DNA of 64,000 nucleotides, taken from assembly GCF_000468035.1 (NCBI RefSeq), contig NZ_KI260546.1:115962-179961 (forward strand), given 5' to 3'. Made by a program: the position numbers and the translations under genes. The notes under the pieces are model-generated. The model was not told the DNA's origin. It made no database searches and saw nothing but the letters and a program-made list of their open reading frames with translations. The DNA is from Selenomonas sp. oral taxon 892 str. F0426 (GTDB lineage: Bacteria > Bacillota > Negativicutes > Selenomonadales > Selenomonadaceae). Shown piece after piece: positions 7,846 through 16,739 of this stretch (its first letter is position 1; each line of letters begins with the position of its first letter).

Positions 7846-8784
7846 ATGCGTGTCGTCTTTATGGGGACGCCGGATTTTGCCGTGCCGACGCTTGCAGCGA
7901 TTGCGGCACGTTCTGATCTCGCGGAGGTCGTCGCCGTCGTCACACAGCCCGACCGTCCGCGCGGGCGCGGGAAGAAGCTCAGCCCGTCACCCGTTAAGGC
8001 ATGGGCAGCGGAGCATGAGATTCCTGTGCTGCAGCCCATGCGCGCGCGTGATGCGGAGTTTGCCGCACAGCTGCGGGATTTCAAACCCGATGTGGCGGTC
8101 GTCGTCGCGTTTGGTCAGATCCTCTCACAGGAGGTACTCGATATTCCTGTGCACGGCTGCATCAATGTGCACGCTTCACTCCTGCCGAAGTACCGCGGGG
8201 CAGCGCCGATTCAGCACGCAGTCATGGCAGGGGAACGGGTGACAGGGATCACGACGATGCAGATGGATGCGGGACTCGATACGGGGGATATGCTCCTTTG
8301 GCGCGAGGTTCCAATCCATGCGGATACAACATACGGGACGCTTCATGACACCCTGATGGAGACGGGTGCGGCACTCCTCGTCGAGACCCTTGAGCAGCTT
8401 GCGGCGGGGACGCTCGTGCGGACACCGCAGACAGGCGACTCCTGCTATGCCGCACGCATCACGCGCGAGACGGCTGTGATCGATTGGACGAAATCTGCAC
8501 GCGAACTCGATGCACTTGTGCATGGGCTGAATCCGACCCCGTACGCGCAGACGAGCCTCGATGATGCTGTCTACAAGATCGGCGCACTGCGTCCTGCGGG
8601 ACGTGCATCCGGTGCTCCCGCAGGCACGATTGTCACTGCTGACCGCAAGGCGGGACTCATTGTTGCGGCGGGGGATGAGGATGCGGAAATCACAGAGATT
8701 CAAGCACCCGGCAAGAAGATGATGGAGGCGCGTGCCTTTTTGAACGGCTGTGAGCTTCCCGTCGGCGCAAGGTTTTCGTCATGA
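7846..8784 (+). CDS. fmt: Methionyl-tRNA formyltransferase
   Basis: Transfers a formyl group from 10-formyl-THF to initiator Met-tRNA. The N-terminus MRVVFMGTPDFAVP is the family start, which fixes the ATG at 7846; a longer in-frame start inside def is rejected. NVHASLLPKYRGAAP (about 107-121) holds the catalytic Asn and His, and MDAGLDTGD (about 140-148) the catalytic Asp. Length 312 residues is standard, with the C-terminal tRNA-binding domain present. Its stop overlaps the next start by 4 bases. Confidence 0.96.
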   Translation: MRVVFMGTPDFAVPTLAAIAARSDLAEVVAVVTQPDRPRGRGKKLSPSPVKAWAAEHEIPVLQPMRARDAEFAAQLRDFKPDVAVVVAFGQILSQEVLDIPVHGCINVHASLLPKYRGAAPIQHAVMAGERVTGITTMQMDAGLDTGDMLLWREVPIHADTTYGTLHDTLMETGAALLVETLEQLAAGTLVRTPQTGDSCYAARITRETAVIDWTKSARELDALVHGLNPTPYAQTSLDDAVYKIGALRPAGRASGAPAGTIVTADRKAGLIVAAGDEDAEITEIQAPGKKMMEARAFLNGCELPVGARFSS

Positions 8785-9623
8785 GTGAGCAGACATTGAC
8801 GGTGAACGGCAAGACGGCAGGCGAGAAAAAGACCATCGCGCTCCCGTCGCGTCCGAAAAAACGGCTCTTTATCGGTATGCTGCTCCTCGTGACCATGCTC
8901 GCAGCGGCACTCCTTTTTGGTATATGGTACATCGGCGTGCCGGGACTCGAGCGCATTCAGCCGTCCTTGCCGTGGGTCATCGGGGGGGCGCTGACGCTCG
9001 CCGTTCTCATTTCCTTCCTTGGCATTTTCAATATGGTGCTGGCGATTGCAGGCCTGCCGTATCTTCCCTGGATGAAGCGGCAGACCTACGAGCTGATCAA
9101 TCTGCTCTTTCCCGCAGCCGTGCGCCTTGGCGCACTCTTTGGGGTAAAACGACGCAGGCTCGAAGGTTCGTTTATCGCGGTGAGCAATCTGCTTTTTCAT
9201 CGCATGCACATCCGCGTGCCTGCAAACCGTCTGCTCGTCGTGACACCGCACTGTCTGCAGCTTGCGAGCTGTCCGCACAAGGTAACGCGTGATCCGAACA
9301 ACTGCAAGCGCTGCGGTGGCTGCAACATCGGCGACCTCGTCGCGCTCGCCGAGGAGATGGGCTTTCATTTCTTTGTGGCGACGGGCGGCACGCTCGCACG
9401 GCAGATCATCTACAATATGCGCCCGAAAGCGGTGCTCGCCATTGCGTGTGAGCGCGACCTGATGAGCGGCATACAGGATGTCTTTCCTCTGCCGGCGGTC
9501 GGTGTGCTCAATATCCGCCCAAATGGGCCATGCTACAATACGAGTGTAGACATGAATGAGGTGCGGCGCCAACTGGAGGAGATCATCGAGCCTACATCGG
9601 ACGATACGAGAAAGGGCGCATGA
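8781..9623 (+). CDS. DUF116 domain membrane protein
   Basis: 280 residues. Two hydrophobic segments (about 29-52 and 63-90) anchor the protein. The rest is the DUF116 domain, with a cysteine series (CLQLASC, then CKRCGGC near residue 175) that could bind a metal or iron-sulfur cluster. It overlaps fmt and rsmB by 4 bases at each end, so translation is probably coupled. DUF116 genes are commonly found beside fmt and rsmB, but the biochemical role is not established and I do not assign one. Confidence 0.88.
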   Translation: MSEQTLTVNGKTAGEKKTIALPSRPKKRLFIGMLLLVTMLAAALLFGIWYIGVPGLERIQPSLPWVIGGALTLAVLISFLGIFNMVLAIAGLPYLPWMKRQTYELINLLFPAAVRLGALFGVKRRRLEGSFIAVSNLLFHRMHIRVPANRLLVVTPHCLQLASCPHKVTRDPNNCKRCGGCNIGDLVALAEEMGFHFFVATGGTLARQIIYNMRPKAVLAIACERDLMSGIQDVFPLPAVGVLNIRPNGPCYNTSVDMNEVRRQLEEIIEPTSDDTRKGA

Positions 9624-10972
9624 TGCAGAAGCAGTATCGAGAGGAAAAGATCGACCGTGTGCGTGAGCTGGCGATGCAGGTGCTCCAAAAGGTGCATACG
9701 GAGAGTGCATACGCGAATGTGGCGCTTGCGGAAACGCTGCGCGAGATGCGGCTGCCGGAACGTGACCGCCGCTTTTTGACAGAGCTTGTTTACGGTGTTA
9801 CAAAGGCGGGGGAAACGCTCGACTATATGATCGGGCGCTATGTTGCCGACATCCGAAAGGCACAGCCTGCCATTCGTGAGCTTTTGCGTCTTGGCTTTTA
9901 TCAGATTTTCTTCATGGATCGCGTGCCGCCGTCCGCCGCATGCAATACGGCGGTGGAATTGGCGAAAAAATACGGGCGCAGGGGTGCAGACTCCTTCGTC
10001 AATGGTGTCCTGCGTGCAGCTCTCAGAGAGCCAGAGCGCGCGGAACTCCCCAACGGAAGAGATGCACGCGCACTCGCGCTGCGCACATGGCATCCGAAGT
10101 GGATGGTGGAGCGGTGGATGCGTGTCTACGGATACGAGCGGACGGAGGCGCTCTGTCGCTGCAACAATACGAGTGCGCCGCTCTCCGTGCGCGTGAATAC
10201 GCTGCGCATCAATCGTCCGGCGTTGATGGAGCAATTTGCGGCGGCAGGTGCCGAAGCGCATGCTTCTGCCCTTGCTCCCGAGGGTATCTTACTGCGCGCG
10301 CATGGCGCACTTGATGAACTGGCACCGCTGCGTATGGGGCTGGCACAGGTGCAGGATGAGAGTTCCATGCTCGTCGCGCATGTGCTCGCGCCGGAACCGG
10401 GCATGACGGTGATTGACGCTTGTGCCGCGCCGGGCGGCAAGACGACGCACATCGCACAGCGCATGGAAAATCGCGGGCGCATCCTCGCGTTTGATATCTA
10501 TGAGGAGAAGATTCGCCGCATTGAGCGCAATGCACAGCGGCTCGGCATCTCCATCATCGAGGGCGAGGTGCGCGATGCGCGTACAATCGGTGCGGCATAC
10601 GCGGGGCAGGCGGATCGGGTGCTCGTCGATGCACCCTGCTCGGGACTTGGCGTTCTCAGGCGCAAGCCCGATGCACGCTGGAAGAAGAGCGCAGGGGATC
10701 GAAAGACTCTGCCGCCCCTTCAGCGTGCGATCCTTGCGAGCGCAGCAGAGGCTGTGAAGAAGGGCGGCATACTCGTCTACAGTACGTGTACGATGGAGGA
10801 ATGTGAGAACACAGATGTTGTTCATACATTTCTTGAGACTCACACAGACTTTGCCCTTGAGGAGACGGGATCATTCCTGCCCGAGGAAAAGAGCACAGAG
10901 CATATGGTGCAGATCATGCCGGAGACGAACGGTCCGGACGGCTTCTTTATCGCGCGCATGAGGCGTTTATGA
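9620..10972 (+). CDS. rsmB: 16S rRNA m5C967 methyltransferase RsmB
   Basis: 450 residues. The first 140 or so form the NusB-like RNA-binding domain (RELAMQVLQKV... YGVTKAGETLDYMI). The rest is a SAM methyltransferase: DACAAPGGKTTHIA (SAM binding), LVDAPCSGLG (PC motif) and VYSTCTMEECEN with the catalytic TC cysteine. The gene starts inside the DUF116 stop and its own stop overlaps the rlmN start, so it sits in a translationally coupled chain of ribosome-related genes. Confidence 0.95.
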   Translation: MMQKQYREEKIDRVRELAMQVLQKVHTESAYANVALAETLREMRLPERDRRFLTELVYGVTKAGETLDYMIGRYVADIRKAQPAIRELLRLGFYQIFFMDRVPPSAACNTAVELAKKYGRRGADSFVNGVLRAALREPERAELPNGRDARALALRTWHPKWMVERWMRVYGYERTEALCRCNNTSAPLSVRVNTLRINRPALMEQFAAAGAEAHASALAPEGILLRAHGALDELAPLRMGLAQVQDESSMLVAHVLAPEPGMTVIDACAAPGGKTTHIAQRMENRGRILAFDIYEEKIRRIERNAQRLGISIIEGEVRDARTIGAAYAGQADRVLVDAPCSGLGVLRRKPDARWKKSAGDRKTLPPLQRAILASAAEAVKKGGILVYSTCTMEECENTDVVHTFLETHTDFALEETGSFLPEEKSTEHMVQIMPETNGPDGFFIARMRRL

Positions 10973-12009
10973 ATATCTTTGGATGGACAAAGGAGCAGCT
11001 TGCCGAGGCTCTCAAAGACCATGGCATTCCCCGCTTCCGTGCGGATCAGATCATCCGATGGATGTATCAGCGCGGTGCGGTTTCTTTTGATGCCATGGAT
11101 AACCTTCCTAAGTCGTTGCGCACACAGCTTCCGCAGCATTTTTCCATCGATCGACCGAAGGTCGTCTCCCGTCTGCATTCTGCCGATGGAGCGACGATCA
11201 AGCTGCTCTATGAATTTGCCGACGGGCAGACGGCGGAGACTGTGCTGATGCGCCATCCATACGGCAACAGCGTCTGCGTGTCTACACAGGCGGGCTGCCG
11301 CATGGGGTGCGCATTTTGTGCCTCCACTCTGCATGGACTTCAGCGCAATTTGACGGTGGGGGAGATTGCTGCGCAGGCGATTGGCATTGCGGACTTCCTG
11401 CGTCAGGAGGGCGCGCGTGTCGATACCATTGTTGTCATGGGATCGGGTGAGCCGCTCGAGAACTATGACAATGTGATGGCGGCGCTGCGTCTCCTGCATG
11501 AGGAATATACCATCGGTCTCAGCTATCGCGGCGTGACGCTCTCGACCTCCGGCATCGTGCCGGGCATTGAGCGGCTTGCAGAGGAGGGCATCCCCATTTC
11601 CCTCTCGATTTCACTGCACGCGCCGACGGATGCACTTCGCAATGAGATCATGCCGGTCAATCGCATGTATCCGCTTGCGGATGTCCTGCGTGCGGCGCGT
11701 GCGTATGCAGAGCGGACGAAACGCCGCGTCACCTACGAGTACATCCTCATTCGCGATCTGAATGACAGCGTGCGCGAGGCAGAGCAGCTCGCAAAGCTCC
11801 TGCGCAGACAACTCGCGAGCGTGAACCTCATCCCGATCAATCCCGTAGCAGAGCGCAATCTCTTTCGTCCAAGCAAAGAGACAATCCGACGTTTCCAAAA
11901 AGCACTCGAGGAGCGGCACATTACAGCGACGCTGCGGCGCGAGATGGGAACGGACATCCAGGCGGCATGCGGACAGCTGCGTAACCGCCTGATGGAAGCG
12001 GGACTATAA
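10969..12009 (+). CDS. rlmN: 23S rRNA A2503 / tRNA A37 methyltransferase RlmN (radical SAM)
   Basis: Methylates C2 of A2503 in 23S rRNA and, in many bacteria, A37 of tRNAs. The radical-SAM cysteines are C110, C114 and C117 in QAGCRMGCAFC. The methyl-carrying cysteine near the end is in AACGQLRN (C334). MGSGEPLENYDN gives the SAM-binding GGE-like motif. The 346-residue length and the MPVNR...YEYILI...NLIPINP signature fit RlmN and not Cfr. It starts 4 bases inside rsmB. Confidence 0.96.
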   Translation: MNIFGWTKEQLAEALKDHGIPRFRADQIIRWMYQRGAVSFDAMDNLPKSLRTQLPQHFSIDRPKVVSRLHSADGATIKLLYEFADGQTAETVLMRHPYGNSVCVSTQAGCRMGCAFCASTLHGLQRNLTVGEIAAQAIGIADFLRQEGARVDTIVVMGSGEPLENYDNVMAALRLLHEEYTIGLSYRGVTLSTSGIVPGIERLAEEGIPISLSISLHAPTDALRNEIMPVNRMYPLADVLRAARAYAERTKRRVTYEYILIRDLNDSVREAEQLAKLLRRQLASVNLIPINPVAERNLFRPSKETIRRFQKALEERHITATLRREMGTDIQAACGQLRNRLMEAGL

Positions 12010-12092
12010 TTATTTCTTTTTTTATGCTATGATATAGAAGTCAATCAATTCATTTTATTTCTATGTTATTTGCCAAAGGAGAGTATTGCACG

Positions 12093-12836
12093 ATGCTTGA
12101 TCGCGTGGAAGCTTTTCTGGGAGATCATATCGAAGGATTCTTTAATCGGAAATTCAGCAGTTATCTGGAGCCAGTTGAGCTTGTAAAAGGTCTCGAAAAA
12201 GAGATTAAGAAACAGGCTGCAGGTGTCAGTCTCGCAAACTCCTATCTCATCTCCCTCGGAACGGAGGATTATCAGCGCCTCTGCTCTCATCGTGTGGTGG
12301 ATGAGCTCGGCGTAGCACTTAAAAAGTCTATTATTCGTGCAGATCTTACGATGGATGGGAAGCTTGGTATCTGCTTTGCACTTGATGACAGCCTGCGTGC
12401 GGGATCTTATCGTCTTGCTGCCCGCAGACTGCAGGAAACAGCCACGGCGAAGGAAGAGGTATCCTGTGATACGATGGCACAGACCATCGTATTGGAGCGG
12501 CCGTCTCTGATGGAGGCACGATGTCTGAATCTCCCCCCTGTGCATGAGATTGCAAGCCTCACTGTACTCACCGGTTCGGATGAGGGGGTTGACCTGCATC
12601 TTGGCGAGCGAAAAATCTATATTGGTCGTATGCCGCGCAACGAGTTCATCCTAACGGATTCGAATATCTCGCGTGTACACGCCTGGGTTTCCTATGAGTC
12701 TCATCGACATGTCCTCTACGATGCTGAGAGCCGCAACGGGAGCTTTGTAAATGGGATGCGCGTCCAGGCACAGCGCCTGTGCGACGGCGATGAGATCCGG
12801 CTCGGCACAACAGCGCTCCGCTATGGGGTCCTCTGA
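12093..12836 (+). CDS. DUF3662 and FHA domain protein (FhaA-like)
   Basis: About 247 residues. The N-terminal 110 residues (MLDRVEAFLGDHIEGFFNRKF, PVELVKGLEKEI) are the DUF3662 domain of actinobacterial FhaA. The C-terminal 75 residues are an FHA domain (IYIGR, SNISRVHA, SRNGSFVNG), which binds phosphothreonine. It probably reads phosphorylation by the PASTA kinase encoded about 4 kb downstream. The ATG at 12093 follows AAAGGAG by 11 bases; an ATG 30 bases earlier lacks a ribosome site. The next FHA gene overlaps its stop by one base. Confidence 0.9.
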   Translation: MLDRVEAFLGDHIEGFFNRKFSSYLEPVELVKGLEKEIKKQAAGVSLANSYLISLGTEDYQRLCSHRVVDELGVALKKSIIRADLTMDGKLGICFALDDSLRAGSYRLAARRLQETATAKEEVSCDTMAQTIVLERPSLMEARCLNLPPVHEIASLTVLTGSDEGVDLHLGERKIYIGRMPRNEFILTDSNISRVHAWVSYESHRHVLYDAESRNGSFVNGMRVQAQRLCDGDEIRLGTTALRYGVL

Positions 12837-13279
12837 TGCCAGCGGTCGCGCTCAAAGCGCTGCGCGTCCTGCTGGAATATGGTGCACTTCTCTGGCTTGC
12901 CTATGTTGTCTTTCGTCTTGGAGGTGCGATGTTTCAGACGATGCGTACAGACCTTCGAGAGGCTGGCTGCAAGCCGCAGCAGTCCTTCGGTACCGCATTT
13001 CTCGTCGCCATTGCCGGTGAGGATATTGTTGGACAGCGCTTCCCCATTGGATATGAGATTTCCATTGGGCGCAGCACGGACAATGATATCGTGCTTGCGG
13101 ATAATTTTGTGTCCCATCATCATTTGTTAATCTATCAGAGAGAAAATACATATATTGCAGAGGATTTGGGCAGCCGCAATCACACCTATCTGAACGATAG
13201 GATTTTAACGGGGCGGGCATATCTGCGTACGGGTGATGTACTGCGGATCGGTGCCGCTGTTCTGCGTTTTGAGAGGTAA
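12836..13279 (+). CDS. Membrane-anchored FHA domain protein (FhaB-like)
   Basis: 147 residues: one N-terminal hydrophobic segment (about 10-30, YGALLWLAYVVFRLGGAMF) followed by an FHA domain with ISIGRSTDNDIVL, FVSHHHLLIY and GSRNHTYLND. The usual arginine, serine and asparagine contacts for phosphothreonine are kept. This is the layout of mycobacterial FhaB/FipA, which works with the kinase and the PG synthesis genes. It starts on the last base of the previous gene and ends 4 bases before the phosphatase start, fitting one signalling operon. Confidence 0.88.
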   Translation: MPAVALKALRVLLEYGALLWLAYVVFRLGGAMFQTMRTDLREAGCKPQQSFGTAFLVAIAGEDIVGQRFPIGYEISIGRSTDNDIVLADNFVSHHHLLIYQRENTYIAEDLGSRNHTYLNDRILTGRAYLRTGDVLRIGAAVLRFER

Positions 13280-13283
13280 GCAC

Positions 13284-13997
13284 ATGATAGAGGTTTCAAG
13301 TGCGTCGGATATCGGGTGCGTGCGAACATCAAATGAGGATAGTTTTGGCGTATTCTCTCCTGCCGTCTATGTAGTTGCCGATGGCCTCGGCGGGCACGCG
13401 GCGGGAGAGGTAGCAAGCCGCATCGTGGTTGCCTCTGTGCATGCTATGGCGAGTGAGGGAGCGGCGATCGATACAGCGATTCTTCAGAGTGCTGTTCTGC
13501 GTGCCAATGAAGAGGTGCTTGCTGCCTCGGCAGGAAACTCCTCCTATGAGGGAATGGGATCGACGGCGACCGTGCTTCATGTGAATGAAGAGACGGGAAT
13601 GGCCTACTACGCACACGTTGGGGACAGCCGTCTCTATCTTCTTCGTCGTGGCGTATTTCGTCAGGTCTCTCGCGATCACTCCTATGTGGAGGAGCTTGTG
13701 GCACGTGGGCAGCTCAGTGAGTCAGAGGCGCAGCACCATCCGCGTAAAAATCTCCTCCTGCGAGCAGTGGGGGTGGAGGAGCACCTCCATGTCGATGGTG
13801 ATTCGTTTCCGCTTGAATCGGGGGATCGGCTGCTGCTTGCGACCGATGGGCTGACGAATATGGTGGATGATGATGAGCTTGCCGCTCTGCTCGGCAGCAA
13901 CTTTGCAGGGGTTGCCGACCGCATGGTGGAACGGGCACTTGCCGGCGGTGGAAGTGACAATATCACAGCGATTGCAATCGCTTATGAAATGTCATGA
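13284..13997 (+). CDS. prpC: PP2C-family protein phosphatase (PrpC/Stp)
   Basis: 237 residues that remove phosphate from Ser/Thr targets of the PASTA kinase. Motifs in order: SDIGCVRTSNEDSF, VADGLGGHAAGEVAS (metal-binding DG), GSTATVL, HVGDSRLYL, LLATDGL and GGSDNITAI, giving all manganese-binding aspartates. The start at ATG 13284 (MIEVSSASDIG) is chosen because PP2C proteins begin close to this segment; a longer in-frame reading would run inside the FHA gene. It overlaps the next start by 4 bases. Confidence 0.93.
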   Translation: MIEVSSASDIGCVRTSNEDSFGVFSPAVYVVADGLGGHAAGEVASRIVVASVHAMASEGAAIDTAILQSAVLRANEEVLAASAGNSSYEGMGSTATVLHVNEETGMAYYAHVGDSRLYLLRRGVFRQVSRDHSYVEELVARGQLSESEAQHHPRKNLLLRAVGVEEHLHVDGDSFPLESGDRLLLATDGLTNMVDDDELAALLGSNFAGVADRMVERALAGGGSDNITAIAIAYEMS

Positions 13998-15268
13998 CGT
14001 GGGGGATAAAGTTTGCTCCGGTAGGCATTCTGCTCTGTGCACTCGGTGTTCTCTTATTGAAGCAGGGAGCAGGGCAGCCGGGCTGGATATTTGATTGGCG
14101 TGTGCAGTTTGCTTATCTGCCATGGTTTACTTTGCTCATATTCCTCGGAGCGGTGAGCTATATATTTGCTGCGCGGCGCGGTCTCGACTGTGTGCCCCTC
14201 GCACTTTCTTACGTGCTTCTGGCAGTCGGCCTTGCCGAAATTGCACGGCTCAAACCCGAACTGTTCACAGCCCAGCTGCGATGGGCGAGCATCGGTATTG
14301 TCCTCTGGGCATTCGTTATCCTCTTTTGGAAACGCCTGCGGCATATGCTCGACTACCCCTACGTTCTCGGGCTTGCAACGACGCTTGTCCTGCTTCTTCC
14401 GCTTATCTTTGGTGTGAGTATTGGCGGAAATCAAAACTGGCTCATGTTCGGCTCGTTTTCGATCCAACCGTCGGAGTTCGGCAAGATTCTGCTCATCTTT
14501 TTTCTCGCGGCATATCTCGCGGATCATCTCGCGGTGCTGACACTCCCCGCACGCCGCTTCCTCTTTCTCCACCTGCCGCCCGTGCGCTTCATTGCACCGC
14601 TCATTGTGCTCTGGGGACTCGCCGTGCTGATGTTTGTCATTGCGCGTGATCTCGGATCGGCACTGCTCTTCTTTGGAATGGCGGTGCTCATGACCTATAT
14701 GGGAACAGGGCGCAAATCCTACGTGTTCCTCGCAGGACTCTTCATCATCGTTGCGGCAGCACTCAGCTATGCCCTCTTTGGACACGTCCGCGTGCGCTTT
14801 GATATCTGGCTGCATCCATGGGCAGATCCGAACGGTATGTCCTATCAGGTTGTGCAGTCGCTCTTTGCCATCGGCTCAGGTGGGATCTGGGGGACGGGCT
14901 TTGCGGAGGGGCATCCGCTGCTCATTCCCGAGGTTCACACGGACTTTATCTTCTCTGCTGTTGCAGAGGAGTTTGGTCTGATCGGTGCCGCTCTCGTGCT
15001 CCTGGTCTATGTGCTCCTCTTCTGGCGTGGAAGTCGGATTGCGATGACACTGCCAAAGGCGCAGGAGTCACTGCTTGCAGCGGGCTGCGCCGCGAGCCTC
15101 CTGTTGCAGGCCTTCATCATCACGGCGGGAGTAACAAAGCTCCTGCCGCTCACGGGAATTACCTTGCCCTTTGTCAGCTATGGCGGCAGTTCGATGGCGG
15201 CGAGCTTCATCCTCGTCGGCATATTGACTGCCCTCTCGGGAGAGAGCAAGGAGGCAGAAGATGACTGA
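13994..15268 (+). CDS. FtsW/RodA/SpoVE family peptidoglycan polymerase
   Basis: 424 residues with about ten to twelve hydrophobic segments. The SEDS hallmarks are visible: GGNQNWL and QPSEFGKI near the centre, ARDLGSALLFFGMAVLMTY, and near the end LTGITLPFVSYGGSS. SEDS proteins polymerise glycan strands together with a class B PBP, and exactly such a PBP gene follows with an 8-base overlap. Whether it serves elongation (RodA-like) or division (FtsW-like) cannot be decided; the FHA/PBP/kinase context resembles the actinobacterial rodA-pbpA locus. Confidence 0.92.
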   Translation: MTWGIKFAPVGILLCALGVLLLKQGAGQPGWIFDWRVQFAYLPWFTLLIFLGAVSYIFAARRGLDCVPLALSYVLLAVGLAEIARLKPELFTAQLRWASIGIVLWAFVILFWKRLRHMLDYPYVLGLATTLVLLLPLIFGVSIGGNQNWLMFGSFSIQPSEFGKILLIFFLAAYLADHLAVLTLPARRFLFLHLPPVRFIAPLIVLWGLAVLMFVIARDLGSALLFFGMAVLMTYMGTGRKSYVFLAGLFIIVAAALSYALFGHVRVRFDIWLHPWADPNGMSYQVVQSLFAIGSGGIWGTGFAEGHPLLIPEVHTDFIFSAVAEEFGLIGAALVLLVYVLLFWRGSRIAMTLPKAQESLLAAGCAASLLLQAFIITAGVTKLLPLTGITLPFVSYGGSSMAASFILVGILTALSGESKEAEDD

Positions 15269-16679
15269 CCGAAAAATCCGAAAGCAGATTACGGTCGCAG
15301 CAGCTTTCCTTTTGATACTCATCGGCATCCAGCTTCTCTATCTTGCAAAGCTGAGCATTTGGGATGGTAACGAGCTTTCCGCTCACCCGCTCAACATGCG
15401 GTCTGCGCTGATGGAGCAGGATATCCGGCGTGGGTGTATCCTTGACCGTGAGGGACGCGTGCTCGCGGAGAGTGCGGCAGACGGCGAACGTTCCTATCCG
15501 TATGGACGTATCCTTGCGCCTGTGACGGGCTATCAGACGGAGCGCTATGGCGGTACGGGCGTGGAGCAGGTCACTGGACTGGAACTCAGCGGTGTCACCA
15601 CGGATGTGGCACATATGGGGCCTCTGCGGACGCTCCTGCGCGCGGATGCGGGCTACGATGTCCGCCTGACTGTGGATGCGGCGCTGTCTGAGGCAGCATG
15701 GAATGCGCTGGGCTCACGACGCGGCGCTGTCGTTGTGTTGGATGCGGCGACGGGAGCCGTGCGCACGATGGTGAGTGCACCTTCGTACGATCCCGCCACA
15801 GCGGAGAAGCATTGGGATGAACTCACGTCGCGCGAGGACAGTCCGCTTCTCAACCGCGCGTCACAAGGGCTTTATCCGCCTGGATCGACGTTCAAGACAC
15901 TCATTGCTGACGCGGCGCTTACCGCCGGGATGACGAATCCTGATGAGGTGTTTACCTGCACAGGAGAGCTTGCCATTGGCACAGATTATGTGCTGCATGA
16001 GAGCCATCATGAGGCACATGGGAAGCTGCACCTTGCGGATGCCCTGCGTGAGTCCTGCAACGTCACTTTTGCGACGCTTGCCCTGCGCCTCGGTTCGCGT
16101 GGACTATCCTCGGCCTTTGACCGTTTCGGCGTTGGTGAGGAGCTCACGGATGCCGAAATCGCAATGACAGCGGCACACGTTCCCAAGATGAGTCGTCTCA
16201 GCGATGGGGAAATCGCCCAGATCGGCATCGGACAGGGAGAGCTGCTTGTCACTCCCCTGCAGATGGCACTCATTGCGGATGCGTTTGCAAATGATGGAAA
16301 AATCATGCAGCCGTATCTAGTTGAGCAAGTTCTGACGGCAGAGGGGACTCCTCTTTACGAGGCAAATCCTGCGGTCGCCCGCACGGCGACGACGGTGGAA
16401 CGCGCAGCGATCATTGACAGCTATATGGCGGATGTTGTTGCGGCGGGAACCGGAACGGCGGCGCATGTCGAAGGCGTGCGTGTCACGGGCAAGACAGGCA
16501 CGGCAGAGAACGCCAGCGGTACAGATCATGCCTGGTTTATCGGTTCGGCAGAGCGCGGCGGACATAAGATCGTCATGGCCATCCTTGTGGAAGAGGGCGG
16601 CTTTGGTGGGAGAGCGGCGGCAGGAATTGCGCGCACGGTGATACAGAATTATTTTGATGGGCTTCGATCATTGCATTGA
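15261..16679 (+). CDS. Class B penicillin-binding protein (PbpA-like transpeptidase)
   Basis: 472 residues. One N-terminal membrane anchor (about 9-29) is followed by a short dimerisation region (RGCILDREGRVLAES) and the transpeptidase domain with all three active-site motifs: SxxK in PPGSTFKTL, SxN in ESCNVTFA and KTG in TGKTGTAE. It crosslinks peptidoglycan and is probably the partner of the overlapping SEDS polymerase. Its shortness and this context match actinobacterial PbpA more than the large PBP2 of rods. Confidence 0.92.
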   Translation: MTDRKIRKQITVAAAFLLILIGIQLLYLAKLSIWDGNELSAHPLNMRSALMEQDIRRGCILDREGRVLAESAADGERSYPYGRILAPVTGYQTERYGGTGVEQVTGLELSGVTTDVAHMGPLRTLLRADAGYDVRLTVDAALSEAAWNALGSRRGAVVVLDAATGAVRTMVSAPSYDPATAEKHWDELTSREDSPLLNRASQGLYPPGSTFKTLIADAALTAGMTNPDEVFTCTGELAIGTDYVLHESHHEAHGKLHLADALRESCNVTFATLALRLGSRGLSSAFDRFGVGEELTDAEIAMTAAHVPKMSRLSDGEIAQIGIGQGELLVTPLQMALIADAFANDGKIMQPYLVEQVLTAEGTPLYEANPAVARTATTVERAAIIDSYMADVVAAGTGTAAHVEGVRVTGKTGTAENASGTDHAWFIGSAERGGHKIVMAILVEEGGFGGRAAAGIARTVIQNYFDGLRSLH

Positions 16680-16739
16680 GCGCCCTATTTGGGATAGAGA
16701 CCTCGGCAGTGTATGGCAGAGGCGTTAGGAGGAACGAAC